From: Pseudomonas sp. 8Z
GTDB taxonomy: Bacteria; Pseudomonadota; Gammaproteobacteria; Pseudomonadales; Pseudomonadaceae
Assembly: GCF_902506535.1 (NCBI RefSeq)
Contig: NZ_LR733825.1
Coordinates: 871,206 to 935,205 of the forward strand
Reading direction: 5' to 3'
DNA length: 64,000 nucleotides
Shown here piece after piece: positions 1 through 9,542 of this stretch. Position numbers and translations under genes: made by a program. The notes under the pieces are model-generated. The model was given only the letters and a program-made list of their open reading frames with translations, was not told the DNA's origin and did no database searches. The stretch's first letter is position 1, and each line of letters opens with the position of its first letter.

Positions 1-993
1 GCCCTGTTCCCCCAGCTCATCGCCGGCCCGGTACTGCGCTACAAGGATCTGGCCGACCAGTTCACCGACCGCACACACAGCCTGGACAAGTTCAGCGAAG
101 GTGCCACGCGCTTCATGCAGGGTTTCGTCAAGAAGGTGTTCATCGCCGACAGCCTGGCACCGCTGGTCGACCACTGCTTCGCCCTGGAAAACCCCAGCAC
201 CGGCGACGCCTGGCTGGGCATGATCGCCTACACCGCGCAGCTCTACTTCGACTTCTCTGGCTACAGCGACATGGCCATCGGCCTGGGTTTGATGATGGGT
301 TTCCGCTTCATGGAGAACTTCAACCAACCGTATATCAGCCAGTCGATCACCGAGTTCTGGCGACGCTGGCACATCAGCCTGTCGACCTGGCTGCGCGACT
401 ACCTCTACGTGCCGCTGGGCGGCAACCGCCACGGCACCTTCAACACCTATCGCAACCTGTTCTTGACCATGCTACTGGGCGGCTTCTGGCACGGCGCCAA
501 CTGGACTTTCCTGATCTGGGGTGCCTGGCACGGCACCTGGCTGGCCATCGAACGCGCCCTGGGCGTGAAGGCCGCGCCGACCTCGTTCAACCTGTTGAAG
601 TGGGCCTTCACCTTGCTGCTGGTGATGCTCGGCTGGGTGATCTTCCGCGCCGAAAACCTGGAAGTGGCCGGGCGTATGTACGCCGCCCTGTTCAGCTTCA
701 GCAACTGGCACCTGAGCGAGCTGACCCTGGCGCAGATCAGCAGCCTGCAGATCGTCACCCTGGTGTTGGCCTGGGTGGTAATCGTGGTCAATGGTGCGCG
801 CCAGTTCATGGCTCAGCGCCAGGCCCAAAACGGCAACGCTGGCGCCACGCTACTGGCCAGCGGTGCTGGCGTGATGAGCCGCGTGCATAGCCGTGCACTG
901 ATCGTGCAAGGCGCCCTGCTCCTGCTGTTCTGCGCCTCGCTACTCAAGCTCTCGGCGCAGAGCTACTCCGCTTTCCTCTACTTCCAGTTCTGA
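1..993 (+). CDS. algI: Alginate O-acetyltransferase AlgI, 3' part (MBOAT family)
   Basis: The gene is open from the first base of the window, so its start lies upstream; about 330 C-terminal residues are present. AlgI is the multi-pass inner-membrane MBOAT protein that passes acetyl groups across the membrane for O-acetylation of mannuronate residues in alginate. The visible part begins with FPQLIAGPVLRY and contains the family motif GGFWHGANWTF with the invariant histidine, followed by several hydrophobic helices. algJ starts 14 bp downstream, and algF and algA follow in the usual alginate operon order. The call is firm from sequence and context. Confidence 0.97.
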   Translation, partial: ALFPQLIAGPVLRYKDLADQFTDRTHSLDKFSEGATRFMQGFVKKVFIADSLAPLVDHCFALENPSTGDAWLGMIAYTAQLYFDFSGYSDMAIGLGLMMGFRFMENFNQPYISQSITEFWRRWHISLSTWLRDYLYVPLGGNRHGTFNTYRNLFLTMLLGGFWHGANWTFLIWGAWHGTWLAIERALGVKAAPTSFNLLKWAFTLLLVMLGWVIFRAENLEVAGRMYAALFSFSNWHLSELTLAQISSLQIVTLVLAWVVIVVNGARQFMAQRQAQNGNAGATLLASGAGVMSRVHSRALIVQGALLLLFCASLLKLSAQSYSAFLYFQF

Positions 994-1007
994 ACGGAGG
1001 CACTGTC

Positions 1008-2141
1008 ATGAGTCGTACTTTCAAGACCCTTCACGTCGCCCTGTTCATCCTGGTCATGCTTTGCACCAGCCTGCTGGCGCTGGCAAAACTCGGCGGCTAC
1101 CGCGCGCCCAACAACCCGGATCTGCTCGATGGCGAGCTGACCCGCAGCTTCGAGCATTACTACGACGAGCAGTTTCCGCTGAAGCAAATCGGCATCAACC
1201 TCTGGGCCGCGCTGGAGTACCTGGCGTTCGGCGAAGGCCGCGCCGGCCTGGTGATTGGTGAAGACGGCTGGCTGTACTCGGATGAAGAGTTCGACCCGGT
1301 GGCCAACGGCCAGCGGCAGATTCGCGACAACTTGGATCTGATTCGCGGCGTACAGCAGCAGTTGCATAAACAAAACGTCCATCTGCTGCTGGCCATCGTC
1401 CCGGCCAAGACCCGCCTGTACCCGGAACACACTGGCGAGCATCACCCCAGCGCCCAGCAGGACAGCCTCTACCCGCGCTTCCACAGCGCCGTGCGTGAAG
1501 CCGGTATCGCCGCGCCGGATCTGCTCGGCCCACTGCAAGCGGGCAAGCAGAACGCGCAAATGTTCCTGCGTACCGATACGCACTGGACGCCGGAAGGTGC
1601 CGATGTCGCTGCGCAGGCCCTCAGCGAGGTGATCAATAGCGCCGTGCCACTGCGCGGCGAGCCGCAGGAGTTCGTCACCGAGACGGTGCAGACACGCGAG
1701 CATGAAGGCGATCTGACTCACTTCCTGCCGCTGGCCCCGCTGTTCGACAACCTGCTGCCAGCGCCTGACAACCTGCACCTACGCGAGACCCACAGCGCTC
1801 AGGCCAGTGGTGACGACCTGTTCGGCGACAGCGACCTGCCAGTAGCGCTGGTCGGCACCAGCTACAGCGCCAACCCCTCTTGGAACTTTGCCGGTGCCCT
1901 GCGCCAGCACCTCAAGCGTGACCTGACCAATCAAGCCGAAGAAGGCCAGGGCCCGCTGGTGCCGATGCTCAAGTACCTGCAAAGCGACGAGCTGAAAAAC
2001 AATCCGCCGCAGTTGGTGATCTGGGAATTCCCCGAGCGCTACCTGCCGATGGCCGCTGATCTGAAAGGTTTCGAACCTAACTGGATCGCCGCGCTCAAAG
2101 CGGATGGCAAGCAACAGAAGCTGGCTTCGGCCAGCCGCTGA
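1008..2141 (+). CDS. algJ: Alginate O-acetylase AlgJ
   Basis: This is a 377-residue periplasmic protein anchored by an uncleaved N-terminal helix (HVALFILVMLCTSLLALA). It is an SGNH-hydrolase-like acetylesterase that works with AlgI, AlgX and AlgF in alginate O-acetylation. The catalytic Asp-His pair is visible in the motif RTDTHWTPEG, and a GTS motif near residue 285 can supply the serine. The length is close to that of known AlgJ proteins. AlgX is a paralogue, but the position between algI and algF supports AlgJ. A GGAG ribosome binding site precedes the ATG. Confidence 0.95.
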   Translation: MSRTFKTLHVALFILVMLCTSLLALAKLGGYRAPNNPDLLDGELTRSFEHYYDEQFPLKQIGINLWAALEYLAFGEGRAGLVIGEDGWLYSDEEFDPVANGQRQIRDNLDLIRGVQQQLHKQNVHLLLAIVPAKTRLYPEHTGEHHPSAQQDSLYPRFHSAVREAGIAAPDLLGPLQAGKQNAQMFLRTDTHWTPEGADVAAQALSEVINSAVPLRGEPQEFVTETVQTREHEGDLTHFLPLAPLFDNLLPAPDNLHLRETHSAQASGDDLFGDSDLPVALVGTSYSANPSWNFAGALRQHLKRDLTNQAEEGQGPLVPMLKYLQSDELKNNPPQLVIWEFPERYLPMAADLKGFEPNWIAALKADGKQQKLASASR

Positions 2142-2168
2142 ATCACCTTTAAGGAGGATGACCTCATC

Positions 2169-2816
2169 ATGAAGACCCCCAATACTTTTCGCCGCATGAC
2201 CCTTGCTGCTTGCGCCCTGAGCCTCAGCTTGGGCGTAGTTCAGGCACACGCAGGTGATGCTGCCCTCTATGGCCCGCAGGCCCCCAAAGGCTCGACCTTC
2301 GTACGGGCTTACAACGCCGGCAACTCCGAACTCGACGTCAGCGTCGGCGACGTGCAGCTCAAGCAGGTCGCCCCGCTGGGTTCCAGTGATTTCAAATTCC
2401 TCCCGGCTGGTAGCTACCAGGCCCAGGTTGGCAGCACCGCGCTGCCGGTGAAGCTGGAATCGGCGCACTACTACACCTTGGTCAACCAGACCGGCAGCGC
2501 CCCGCGTCTGGTCGAAGAACCGGCCTTTACCAACAAGCAAAAAGCCATGCTGCGCGTGCAGAACCTCAGCGACAGCAAACTCAGCGTGAAAACCGCTGAC
2601 GGCAAGACTGCCGTGGTCGCCGACGTCGCCCCGAACGGTCGTGGCGATCGCGAAATCAATCCGGTGAAAGTCGGCTTGGCGCTGTTTGCTGGCGACAAGA
2701 AAATCACAGATCTGAAACCCGTCACCCTCGAACGCGGCGAAGTCGTCAGCCTGTTCGTCACCGGTGGCCAAGGCAAGTTATCGCCGGTGTGGGTCAAGCG
2801 CCCCATCGATGGTTAA
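2169..2816 (+). CDS. algF: Alginate O-acetylation accessory protein AlgF
   Basis: This is a 215-residue periplasmic protein with a clear signal peptide (hydrophobic core LAACALSLSLGVV, likely cleavage after AHA). AlgF is needed for O-acetylation of alginate and is thought to bridge AlgJ/AlgX with the membrane acetyl donor machinery. The mature protein is mostly predicted beta strand with no catalytic motif visible. An AAGGAGG ribosome binding site lies before the ATG. It sits between algJ and algA, as in other pseudomonads. Confidence 0.94.
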   Translation: MKTPNTFRRMTLAACALSLSLGVVQAHAGDAALYGPQAPKGSTFVRAYNAGNSELDVSVGDVQLKQVAPLGSSDFKFLPAGSYQAQVGSTALPVKLESAHYYTLVNQTGSAPRLVEEPAFTNKQKAMLRVQNLSDSKLSVKTADGKTAVVADVAPNGRGDREINPVKVGLALFAGDKKITDLKPVTLERGEVVSLFVTGGQGKLSPVWVKRPIDG

Positions 2817-2912
2817 GGCAACAGTTTTTTAGAACAAGGGAAACGGCGGGCACACGCCGCACCGACACGACACGGGCATCCATCTCGATCAAAGGTTAAG
2901 GAGAGACACATC

Positions 2913-4352
2913 ATGACCCCCATCATCCTTTCCGGTGGCAGCGGCTCCCGACTCTGGCCTCTTTCGCGCAAGCTGTATCCCAAGCAGTTCCTCGCCTTGA
3001 CTGGCGATAAGACCCTGTTCCAGCAAACCCTGCAGCGCCTTTCCATCGAGGGCATACAGCCGCCGGTACTGGTCGCTAACCAGGAGCACCGCTTCATCGT
3101 TCAAGAGCAACTGGAGCAGATTGGCCAGCAGGCGCAACTACTGCTGCTCGAACCCTTTGGTCGCAACACCGCACCTGCGGTGGCCATGGCCGCCCTGCAA
3201 CTTATCGCGGAAGGCCGCGACGAACTGATGCTGGTACTGCCGGCCGACCATGTGCTGGATGACCAACAAGCCTTCCGCAAGGCCCTGGCGCTGGCCACCG
3301 TAGCCGCCGAGAAAGGCGAGATGGTGCTGTTCGGCGTACCGGCCAACCGCCCGGAAACCGGCTACGGCTACATCCGTGGTGCGGCTGACGGCAACCTGCC
3401 CGAAGGCGTGGCGCGCGTTGCCAGCTTCGTCGAAAAACCCGACGCCCAGCGCGCTAGCGAGTACGTGCAGAGTGGCGACTACTTCTGGAACAGCGGCATG
3501 TTCCTGTTCCGCGCCAGCCGCTTCCTGGAAGAGCTCAAGCAGCACGACGTGGACATCTACGACACCTGCCTGCTGGCCCTGGAGCGCAGCCAACGCAAGG
3601 ACGGCGAAATCGCCATCGACCAAGCGACCTTCGCTTGCTGCCCGGATAACTCCATCGACTACGCCGTAATGGAAAAAACCAGCCGCGCTTGCGTCGTACC
3701 ACTGGCTGCTGGCTGGAACGATGTCGGTAGCTGGTCGTCGATCTGGGAAGTGCACGACAAGGATGCCTCCGGCAACGTCGTCAGCGGTGACGTACTGCTC
3801 GAAGACAGCCGCAACTGCCTGATACACGGCAACGGCAAGCTGGTTTCGGTGCTCGGCCTGGACGATATCGTCGTCGTCGATACCAAAGACGCCACGATGA
3901 TCGCGCACAAAGATCGCGTGCAGGACGTCAAAAAACTGGTCAACAAGCTCGACGAGCAGGGCCGTAGCGAAACCCAGAACCACTGCGCCGTGTACCGTCC
4001 GTGGGGCTCGTACGACTCGGTGGACATGGGCGGCCGTTTCCAAGTCAAGCACATTACCGTCAAGCCGGGGGCGCAACTGTCGCTGCAGATGCACCACCAC
4101 CGCGCCGAGCACTGGATCGTGGTATCCGGCACGGCCAAGGTGACCTGCGATGACCGCGAGTTCCTGCTCACCGAAAACCAGTCCTGCTACATCCCGATGA
4201 CCTCGGTGCACCGTCTGGCCAATCCGGGCAAGATCCCGCTGGAGATCATCGAAGTGCAGTCCGGCACCTACCTCGGCGAAGACGACATCGAACGCCTGGA
4301 AGATGTCTATGGCCGTAGTGATGCAGTGGCCGCCGTTGCCGCCGCGCAGTAA
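2913..4352 (+). CDS. algA: Mannose-6-phosphate isomerase / mannose-1-phosphate guanylyltransferase AlgA
   Basis: This is a 479-residue bifunctional cytosolic enzyme that makes GDP-mannose, the precursor AlgD oxidises for alginate. The N-terminal pyrophosphorylase signature GGSGSRLWPLSR...YPKQF is at residues 6-25, and the sugar-nucleotide motif FVEKPD is near residue 172. The C-terminal cupin-type isomerase domain holds LQMHHHRAEHWIVV and the metal-binding histidines. The length matches known AlgA (about 480). It is the last gene of the operon. The 96-bp algF-algA gap is longer than the other gaps and carries a GGAGAG ribosome binding site. GDP-mannose can also feed lipopolysaccharide or Psl-type sugars. 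Confidence 0.97.
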   Translation: MTPIILSGGSGSRLWPLSRKLYPKQFLALTGDKTLFQQTLQRLSIEGIQPPVLVANQEHRFIVQEQLEQIGQQAQLLLLEPFGRNTAPAVAMAALQLIAEGRDELMLVLPADHVLDDQQAFRKALALATVAAEKGEMVLFGVPANRPETGYGYIRGAADGNLPEGVARVASFVEKPDAQRASEYVQSGDYFWNSGMFLFRASRFLEELKQHDVDIYDTCLLALERSQRKDGEIAIDQATFACCPDNSIDYAVMEKTSRACVVPLAAGWNDVGSWSSIWEVHDKDASGNVVSGDVLLEDSRNCLIHGNGKLVSVLGLDDIVVVDTKDATMIAHKDRVQDVKKLVNKLDEQGRSETQNHCAVYRPWGSYDSVDMGGRFQVKHITVKPGAQLSLQMHHHRAEHWIVVSGTAKVTCDDREFLLTENQSCYIPMTSVHRLANPGKIPLEIIEVQSGTYLGEDDIERLEDVYGRSDAVAAVAAAQ

Positions 4353-4361
4353 ATGAGCCGA

Positions 4362-4407
4362 GGGTGGTGCGCTAGCCGTCATGCAGATCACGGCTAACGC
4401 ACCACCC
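4362..4407. terminator. Long imperfect inverted repeat after algA
   Basis: GGGTGGTGCG (4362-4371) pairs with CGCACCACCC (4398-4407), and TAGCCGT (4373-4379) pairs with ACGGCTA (4390-4396); one mismatch separates the two blocks and the loop is 10 nt. It starts 10 bp after the algA stop. No T-run follows on either strand, so it is either a stabilising or attenuating hairpin for the alginate transcript or a dispersed palindromic element, rather than a classical intrinsic terminator. Confidence 0.6.
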
Positions 4408-4466
4408 ACCGCTCCCTCCCCCACCTTGTGTAGGATGACGGCAGACACCTATCAAGGTTATCGCTC

Positions 4467-4931
4467 ATGCTCTTCGGTGCCGTACTCGCCCTTACCTGGC
4501 TGATCCTGCTGATCCGCTACCCGACCAAGGCCCTGCCTGTCTCGGCAGCGGCGCTGCTTGGCCTTGCCCTGATCGCCTGCTGGGTGCTCTGGCAGGAACA
4601 CCGCGACACCCGCGACCTCGCCCATTTGCAACTGCGCATCCAATACGCGCCCACACATTGCCCAGCCGACAGACCGCTGGCCGTGCAACTGAAAAACGGC
4701 AGCGAAGCCGCCCTGCAAGAACTGCACTGGGAAATCGCCGCCTACCGCCCCGGCACCACCACCAATCTGGCCCAGCGCCTGTACGAATCGCCACGCTACG
4801 ACGGCCCTGGTGACCTGCTGGTCGGCGACAGTTGGCAAGACTGCCTGCCCCTACCCGACCTGCGCAGCGGCTACCGCCCGGACACCCTGGAGTTTCGCGC
4901 CGAACGCTTGCAAGGCACCTTCGTCCGCTAA
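4467..4931 (+). CDS. Uncharacterised membrane-anchored protein
   Basis: This is a 154-residue protein that I do not recognise. Two hydrophobic helices are visible near residues 2-18 and 24-42 (ALPVSAAALLGLALIACW). A roughly 110-residue soluble domain follows with several prolines, two cysteines (CPADRP, QDCLPLPD) and no obvious catalytic motif. The domain's beta-rich look and the phrase LAVQLKNGSEAALQEL recall immunoglobulin-like folds, but that is speculation. It is 114 bp after algA with a hairpin between, so it probably has its own promoter. It is followed in the same direction by an SDR gene. Confidence 0.75.
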   Translation: MLFGAVLALTWLILLIRYPTKALPVSAAALLGLALIACWVLWQEHRDTRDLAHLQLRIQYAPTHCPADRPLAVQLKNGSEAALQELHWEIAAYRPGTTTNLAQRLYESPRYDGPGDLLVGDSWQDCLPLPDLRSGYRPDTLEFRAERLQGTFVR

Positions 4932-5044
4932 CCCGTGCTGACGCTGCCAAGCTGATTTGCCCCCTGTAGGCGCGCATGAGCAGACTCGGGCAGCGTCCTC
5001 TGCGAGTGCTAAGCTGCACATCCATTTGCCCCAGGAACCCCGCC

Positions 5045-5875
5045 ATGCCACAACCCAGCGTCCTGATCACCGGTTGCTCCAGCGGCATCGGTCGCGCCCT
5101 GGCCGATGCCTTCAAGGCTGCCGGTTACGCCGTCTGGGCCAGTGCGCGCCAGGAAGTGGATCTGGCCGCGCTCAGCCAGGCCGGTTTTCACGCCGTACAG
5201 CTCGACGTCAACGACGGCGCAGCCCTGCAGCAACTGGCCACACACCTGAGCGAGGAAATCGGCGGCCTCGACGTGCTGATCAACAACGCCGGTTACGGCG
5301 CCATGGGCCCACTGCTCGACGGCGGCGTGGAGGCCATGCAGCGACAATTCGAAACCAACGTGGTCGCCATCGTCGGCGTCACTCGCGCCTTCTTCCCGCT
5401 GCTGCGCCGCAGCCGTGGCCTGGTGGTCAATATCGGCAGCGTATCTGGCGTGCTGGTCACGCCGTTCGCCGGCGCCTACTGCGCGTCCAAGACTGCCGTG
5501 CACGCACTCAGCGACGCGTTGCGCATGGAGCTGGCGCCCTTCGCCATCGAGGTGATGGAAGTACAACCCGGCGCCATCGCCTCCAGCTTCGGCGCCAGCG
5601 CCAGCCAACAGGCCGAAGCCCTGATCCGCGAGGACTCGCCCTGGTGGCCGCTGCGTGAGGGCATCCGCGCGCGAGCCAGAGCCTCGCAAGACAACCCAAC
5701 GCCTGCCCGTGATTTCGCCGCGCAACTGCTGGCGGCCGTGCAACGCGACAAACGCCCACGCCTGCTGCGCCTGGGCAACGGCAGCCGCGCCCTGCCGCTA
5801 CTGGCCGCACTGTTGCCCAAGGCACTGCTTGAGCACGTGCTGCGCAAACGCTTCGGTCTGAACCGCTCGTTATGA
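5045..5875 (+). CDS. Short-chain dehydrogenase/reductase (SDR) family oxidoreductase
   Basis: This is a 276-residue classical SDR. The nucleotide-binding motif TGCSSGIG is near residue 9, NNAG follows in the middle of the fold, and the catalytic Ser (NIGSVSG) precedes the YCASK active-site Tyr/Lys. The substrate cannot be read from the sequence. I place the start at 5045 because AGGA lies 9 bp upstream and the protein begins directly with PQPSVLITG; an in-frame ATG at 4976 would add an unlikely basic leader. The stop overlaps the next start by 4 bp (ATGA), which suggests translational coupling. Confidence 0.93.
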   Translation: MPQPSVLITGCSSGIGRALADAFKAAGYAVWASARQEVDLAALSQAGFHAVQLDVNDGAALQQLATHLSEEIGGLDVLINNAGYGAMGPLLDGGVEAMQRQFETNVVAIVGVTRAFFPLLRRSRGLVVNIGSVSGVLVTPFAGAYCASKTAVHALSDALRMELAPFAIEVMEVQPGAIASSFGASASQQAEALIREDSPWWPLREGIRARARASQDNPTPARDFAAQLLAAVQRDKRPRLLRLGNGSRALPLLAALLPKALLEHVLRKRFGLNRSL

Positions 5876-6246
5876 ACGTCCATATACAGGTGCGCTATTA
5901 CGCCATCGCCGGAGTAGGCGCAGCCGTTGTGCTCAATACCCTGCTGCGCACCTTCGTGCGTCTTGGCGGCGTGTTCACCACCGTGCTGATCGCCACAACC
6001 ATCGCCGCTGGCCTGGCGCTGCTGTTCCACTGGCGCCAGGGCCGCGCCCCCAGTAACGCCGAGCGCTGGCGCTTCAGCGCTCTTTATGGCGGCGTGTTGG
6101 GGCTTCTCTATTTAGGCCTGCTGGGCATGATGTACATGCAGGACACGCCCAGTCCCATGGGCCTGTTTCTCTTCAGCCTGCATTACCTGTGCTACCCCGT
6201 GCTGGCCTGGCTGGCCTTTTCGCCGCGTCATGGCAACAGGCACTGA
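5872..6246 (+). CDS. Small four-helix membrane protein, unknown function
   Basis: This is a 124-residue integral membrane protein with about four hydrophobic segments (YYAIAGVGAAVVLNTLL, VFTTVLIATTIAAGLALLF, LYGGVLGLLYLGLLGMMYM, LFLFSLHYLCYPVLAWLAF). No catalytic or binding motif is evident and I do not recognise the family. It overlaps the SDR stop codon by 4 bp and so is probably translated with it. A strong bidirectional terminator lies just downstream, closing this short operon. Confidence 0.8.
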   Translation: MNVHIQVRYYAIAGVGAAVVLNTLLRTFVRLGGVFTTVLIATTIAAGLALLFHWRQGRAPSNAERWRFSALYGGVLGLLYLGLLGMMYMQDTPSPMGLFLFSLHYLCYPVLAWLAFSPRHGNRH

Positions 6247-6271
6247 TAGCGCTCAACCAGCAGACGATAAA

Positions 6272-6303
6272 AAAGCCCCGTCATCTCACGATGACGGGGC
6301 TTT
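6272..6303. terminator. Bidirectional intrinsic terminator
   Basis: The 13-bp perfect stem AAAGCCCCGTCAT / ATGACGGGGCTTT has a 6-nt loop, with an A-run on the left and a T-run on the right. It lies between the convergent small membrane protein gene and trxB and can serve both. Confidence 0.93.
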
Positions 6304-6318
6304 GCTCTGCGCAGCGTA

Positions 6319-7284
<966 letters not shown>

Positions 7285-7319
7285 TCACTGCGTCGGCAGC
7301 AATAAAAGAGGGCTTTCAA

Positions 7320-7342
7320 AGAGCTCGGGACAGGCTCCTACA
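7320..7342. repeat. Possible degenerate half of a dispersed palindromic (REP-like) element
   Basis: AGAGCTCGGGACAGGCTCCTACA resembles the GAGC...GCTCCTAC core seen in better copies at 28731-28757 and 50486-50557. It sits in the 237-bp trxB/GGDEF divergent spacer. Apart from this I see only a short CCGAC/GTCGG hairpin (7280-7296) there and no convincing promoter. Confidence 0.35.
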
Positions 7343-7503
7343 ACTGAAAACCCCAAAAACGTGAACTGGAGCACAGCCTATAGAGTCGCCTGCAGAAGCG
7401 GAAATACCCTTCGCCAATGCCTGGGATAGATAAGACCTATCAATCCAGCGCCAACTCGACTCATCACTATACTGAGGCTGTAACGACCGGGATAAAGCCT
7501 ACT

Positions 7504-9474
7504 ATGAGCCTGCGCAAACGCTTGTTCTCACTCTTTGTGCCGCTGCTGATAGTGACCCTGCTGAGCGTCCAGTTTCTGTCGAACCACCTGCTGCTGCGTC
7601 GCTTCGACCTGCAGGACGAACAGATGCTCAGCGACGCCGCCAGCAAGGCAGAACACATTCTGTTCAGTCATATCGAGCAGGCCGCGCAGTTGTTGCGCAG
7701 TTATGGCTGGTGGAACCAGAGCTATGAGGTGGCACAGACGCGTAGCCCGCTGGACGATTATCTGCAGGAGAATCTCGACGCCACCGAACTGGACAACTAC
7801 GACTTCGACTTCATGGCCATGTTCGACGCCCAGGGGCGCCTGTTGCTGGAGCGCTGGGCCACGATCGACACCACCAAACTGCTGCGGCTCGACAACGCGG
7901 CCATACCGACACGCGCCGACTTGCGCAATGAGCTTTACAGCCGCAGCGCTCAGATGGGCATGCTTGATGCCAAAGGTGACCCGCGCTTCGCCACAGCGCA
8001 GATCGTGCTGATTCGCGGCATACCGGCGCTGATACTGAGCAGCGCAATCAGCAACAACAACGGTACTGCGCCAGCGGCTGGAACCTTCATGGCGGGCCGC
8101 TTCTTCAACACATCACGCACAGAGGCACTGGAGCATCAGTTCGTCGGTAATGTCACCTTCGTTCCCATGTCGGCCGACGACACCCGTGACTGGCAGCAAA
8201 AACATGGCAATGAGGCACTCAGCGTCAAGGTCAGCCCCCGGCAATTACTACCCAACAACCAACAGCGCATTCTGCTGCAAATCGACACTCAGTGGCAGGC
8301 ACCGGAACTGGCGCTGAGCATGACCACCAAGCGCAGCAATTACAGCGGCGGTCGTGCAGCACTTGGATTCTTTCTGGCGATCAGTTTTGCCATCGTTCTC
8401 GGTGCCGCGGTGGTCGTCTATCTGGGGCTGGAATTTTGGCTGCTCAGGCGCCTGGAAATGCTCAACCGGGAGATTGACGGCATCGGTGATCAAGCCAAGC
8501 TGCCCAGACTCATTAGCCTCGGCAAGGATGAGCTGGGGCAGTTGAGCAGCGCCCTCAATCGTATGCTTGAGCGCCTTGAGCAGAGCGAGGAACGCGACCG
8601 CGCCATTCTCGAATCGATTCAAGACAGCTACTTCGAAATGGACGAGCGCGGTCATTTTCAGCGGGTCAACAGCGCGATGTTGCAGACGCTTGGCTACAGC
8701 AGCGAGGAGCTGCTGGGGCAACCGCTGACCTTGTTGCTACAACCCGCCGATCACCCAAAGGCGCAGCAGTATCTGCACAACGCACGCGACGACAGCAGCC
8801 TGCACAGCATCACCACACAATTGCGCCGCAGCGACGGCAGCCTCGGCGACTTCGAAGCGCGCCTGTCGCTGATGCACAATGGTGCTGGCCAATTCGCGGG
8901 ATATCGCGGCATCTTGCGCGATGTCAGTGCGCAGGTTTCACAGCGCCGAGAACTGCACGCCCTGGCCTATAAAGACCCCCTCACAGGGCTGGGTAACCGC
9001 AAGGCCTTCCTCGAACACTTGCGCCAACGGATTGCCGACAGTCTGAACAGCGGTAGCCAACTGGCGCTGTTCTTCATCGACCTCGATCACTTCAAGCAAG
9101 TCAACGACCGCTTCGGGCACGATGTCGGCGACGAACTGCTGCGTGCCATCGCCTCGCGCCTGCAGCACAACCTGCGCCAACCCAATAATCTATACCGCCT
9201 CGGCGGCGACGAGTTCACCCTGCTACTAGCCAATACCGATGCCACAACCGCACAGGTGCTAGGCGAACGCCTCAATGAAACGCTGCAAAAACCATTCGAC
9301 ATCGCAGGCCGTCGCATCGACTTCGTAAGCCTGAGTATCGGCATCGCCCTATGTCCGCACGATGGCAAGGACCCAACCACCCTGGTCAAGGCTGCTGACA
9401 GCGCCATGTACCTGGCCAAGGAGCAACGCGGCCACGTTGTCCTTGGCCAGGCATCAAGCCCAACAGACGACTGA
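7504..9474 (+). CDS. Membrane diguanylate cyclase with CHASE4, HAMP, PAS and GGDEF domains
   Basis: This is a 656-residue inner-membrane sensor-cyclase that should make cyclic di-GMP. The order is TM1 (residues 8-28), a periplasmic CHASE4-type sensor (contains WWNQSYEVA), TM2 (about 284-306), HAMP, PAS (about 360-470), then GGDEF. The active-site motif GGDEF is intact (residues 567-571) after DPLTGLGN. The usual product-inhibition site RxxD, five residues upstream, reads RQPN (558-561) and is therefore degraded. I chose the ATG at 7504 because it puts the basic MSLRKR directly before TM1; upstream in-frame starts add an unstructured leader. The homologous P. aeruginosa locus has the same neighbours, trxB and cysZ. 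Confidence 0.92.
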   Translation: MSLRKRLFSLFVPLLIVTLLSVQFLSNHLLLRRFDLQDEQMLSDAASKAEHILFSHIEQAAQLLRSYGWWNQSYEVAQTRSPLDDYLQENLDATELDNYDFDFMAMFDAQGRLLLERWATIDTTKLLRLDNAAIPTRADLRNELYSRSAQMGMLDAKGDPRFATAQIVLIRGIPALILSSAISNNNGTAPAAGTFMAGRFFNTSRTEALEHQFVGNVTFVPMSADDTRDWQQKHGNEALSVKVSPRQLLPNNQQRILLQIDTQWQAPELALSMTTKRSNYSGGRAALGFFLAISFAIVLGAAVVVYLGLEFWLLRRLEMLNREIDGIGDQAKLPRLISLGKDELGQLSSALNRMLERLEQSEERDRAILESIQDSYFEMDERGHFQRVNSAMLQTLGYSSEELLGQPLTLLLQPADHPKAQQYLHNARDDSSLHSITTQLRRSDGSLGDFEARLSLMHNGAGQFAGYRGILRDVSAQVSQRRELHALAYKDPLTGLGNRKAFLEHLRQRIADSLNSGSQLALFFIDLDHFKQVNDRFGHDVGDELLRAIASRLQHNLRQPNNLYRLGGDEFTLLLANTDATTAQVLGERLNETLQKPFDIAGRRIDFVSLSIGIALCPHDGKDPTTLVKAADSAMYLAKEQRGHVVLGQASSPTDD

Positions 9475-9542
9475 GTGACTGAACTTTCCCCCCCGCGCTG
9501 AAATCGGTATGGTCGCGCCACATCGTCATCCAGGAGGCCATC

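Noticed and set aside
1..4352. Alginate genes as a possible new exopolysaccharide locus
   Set aside because: Order and motifs are those of the standard alginate operon; only its 3' end is in the window.
3138..4448. A 436-codon open frame antisense to algA
   Set aside because: It is a GC-bias shadow of a well-conserved gene, with no family motif.
9487..9496. C-run in the GGDEF/cysZ spacer as a phase-variation tract
   Set aside because: It is only seven bases and not placed in a promoter or start that I can define.
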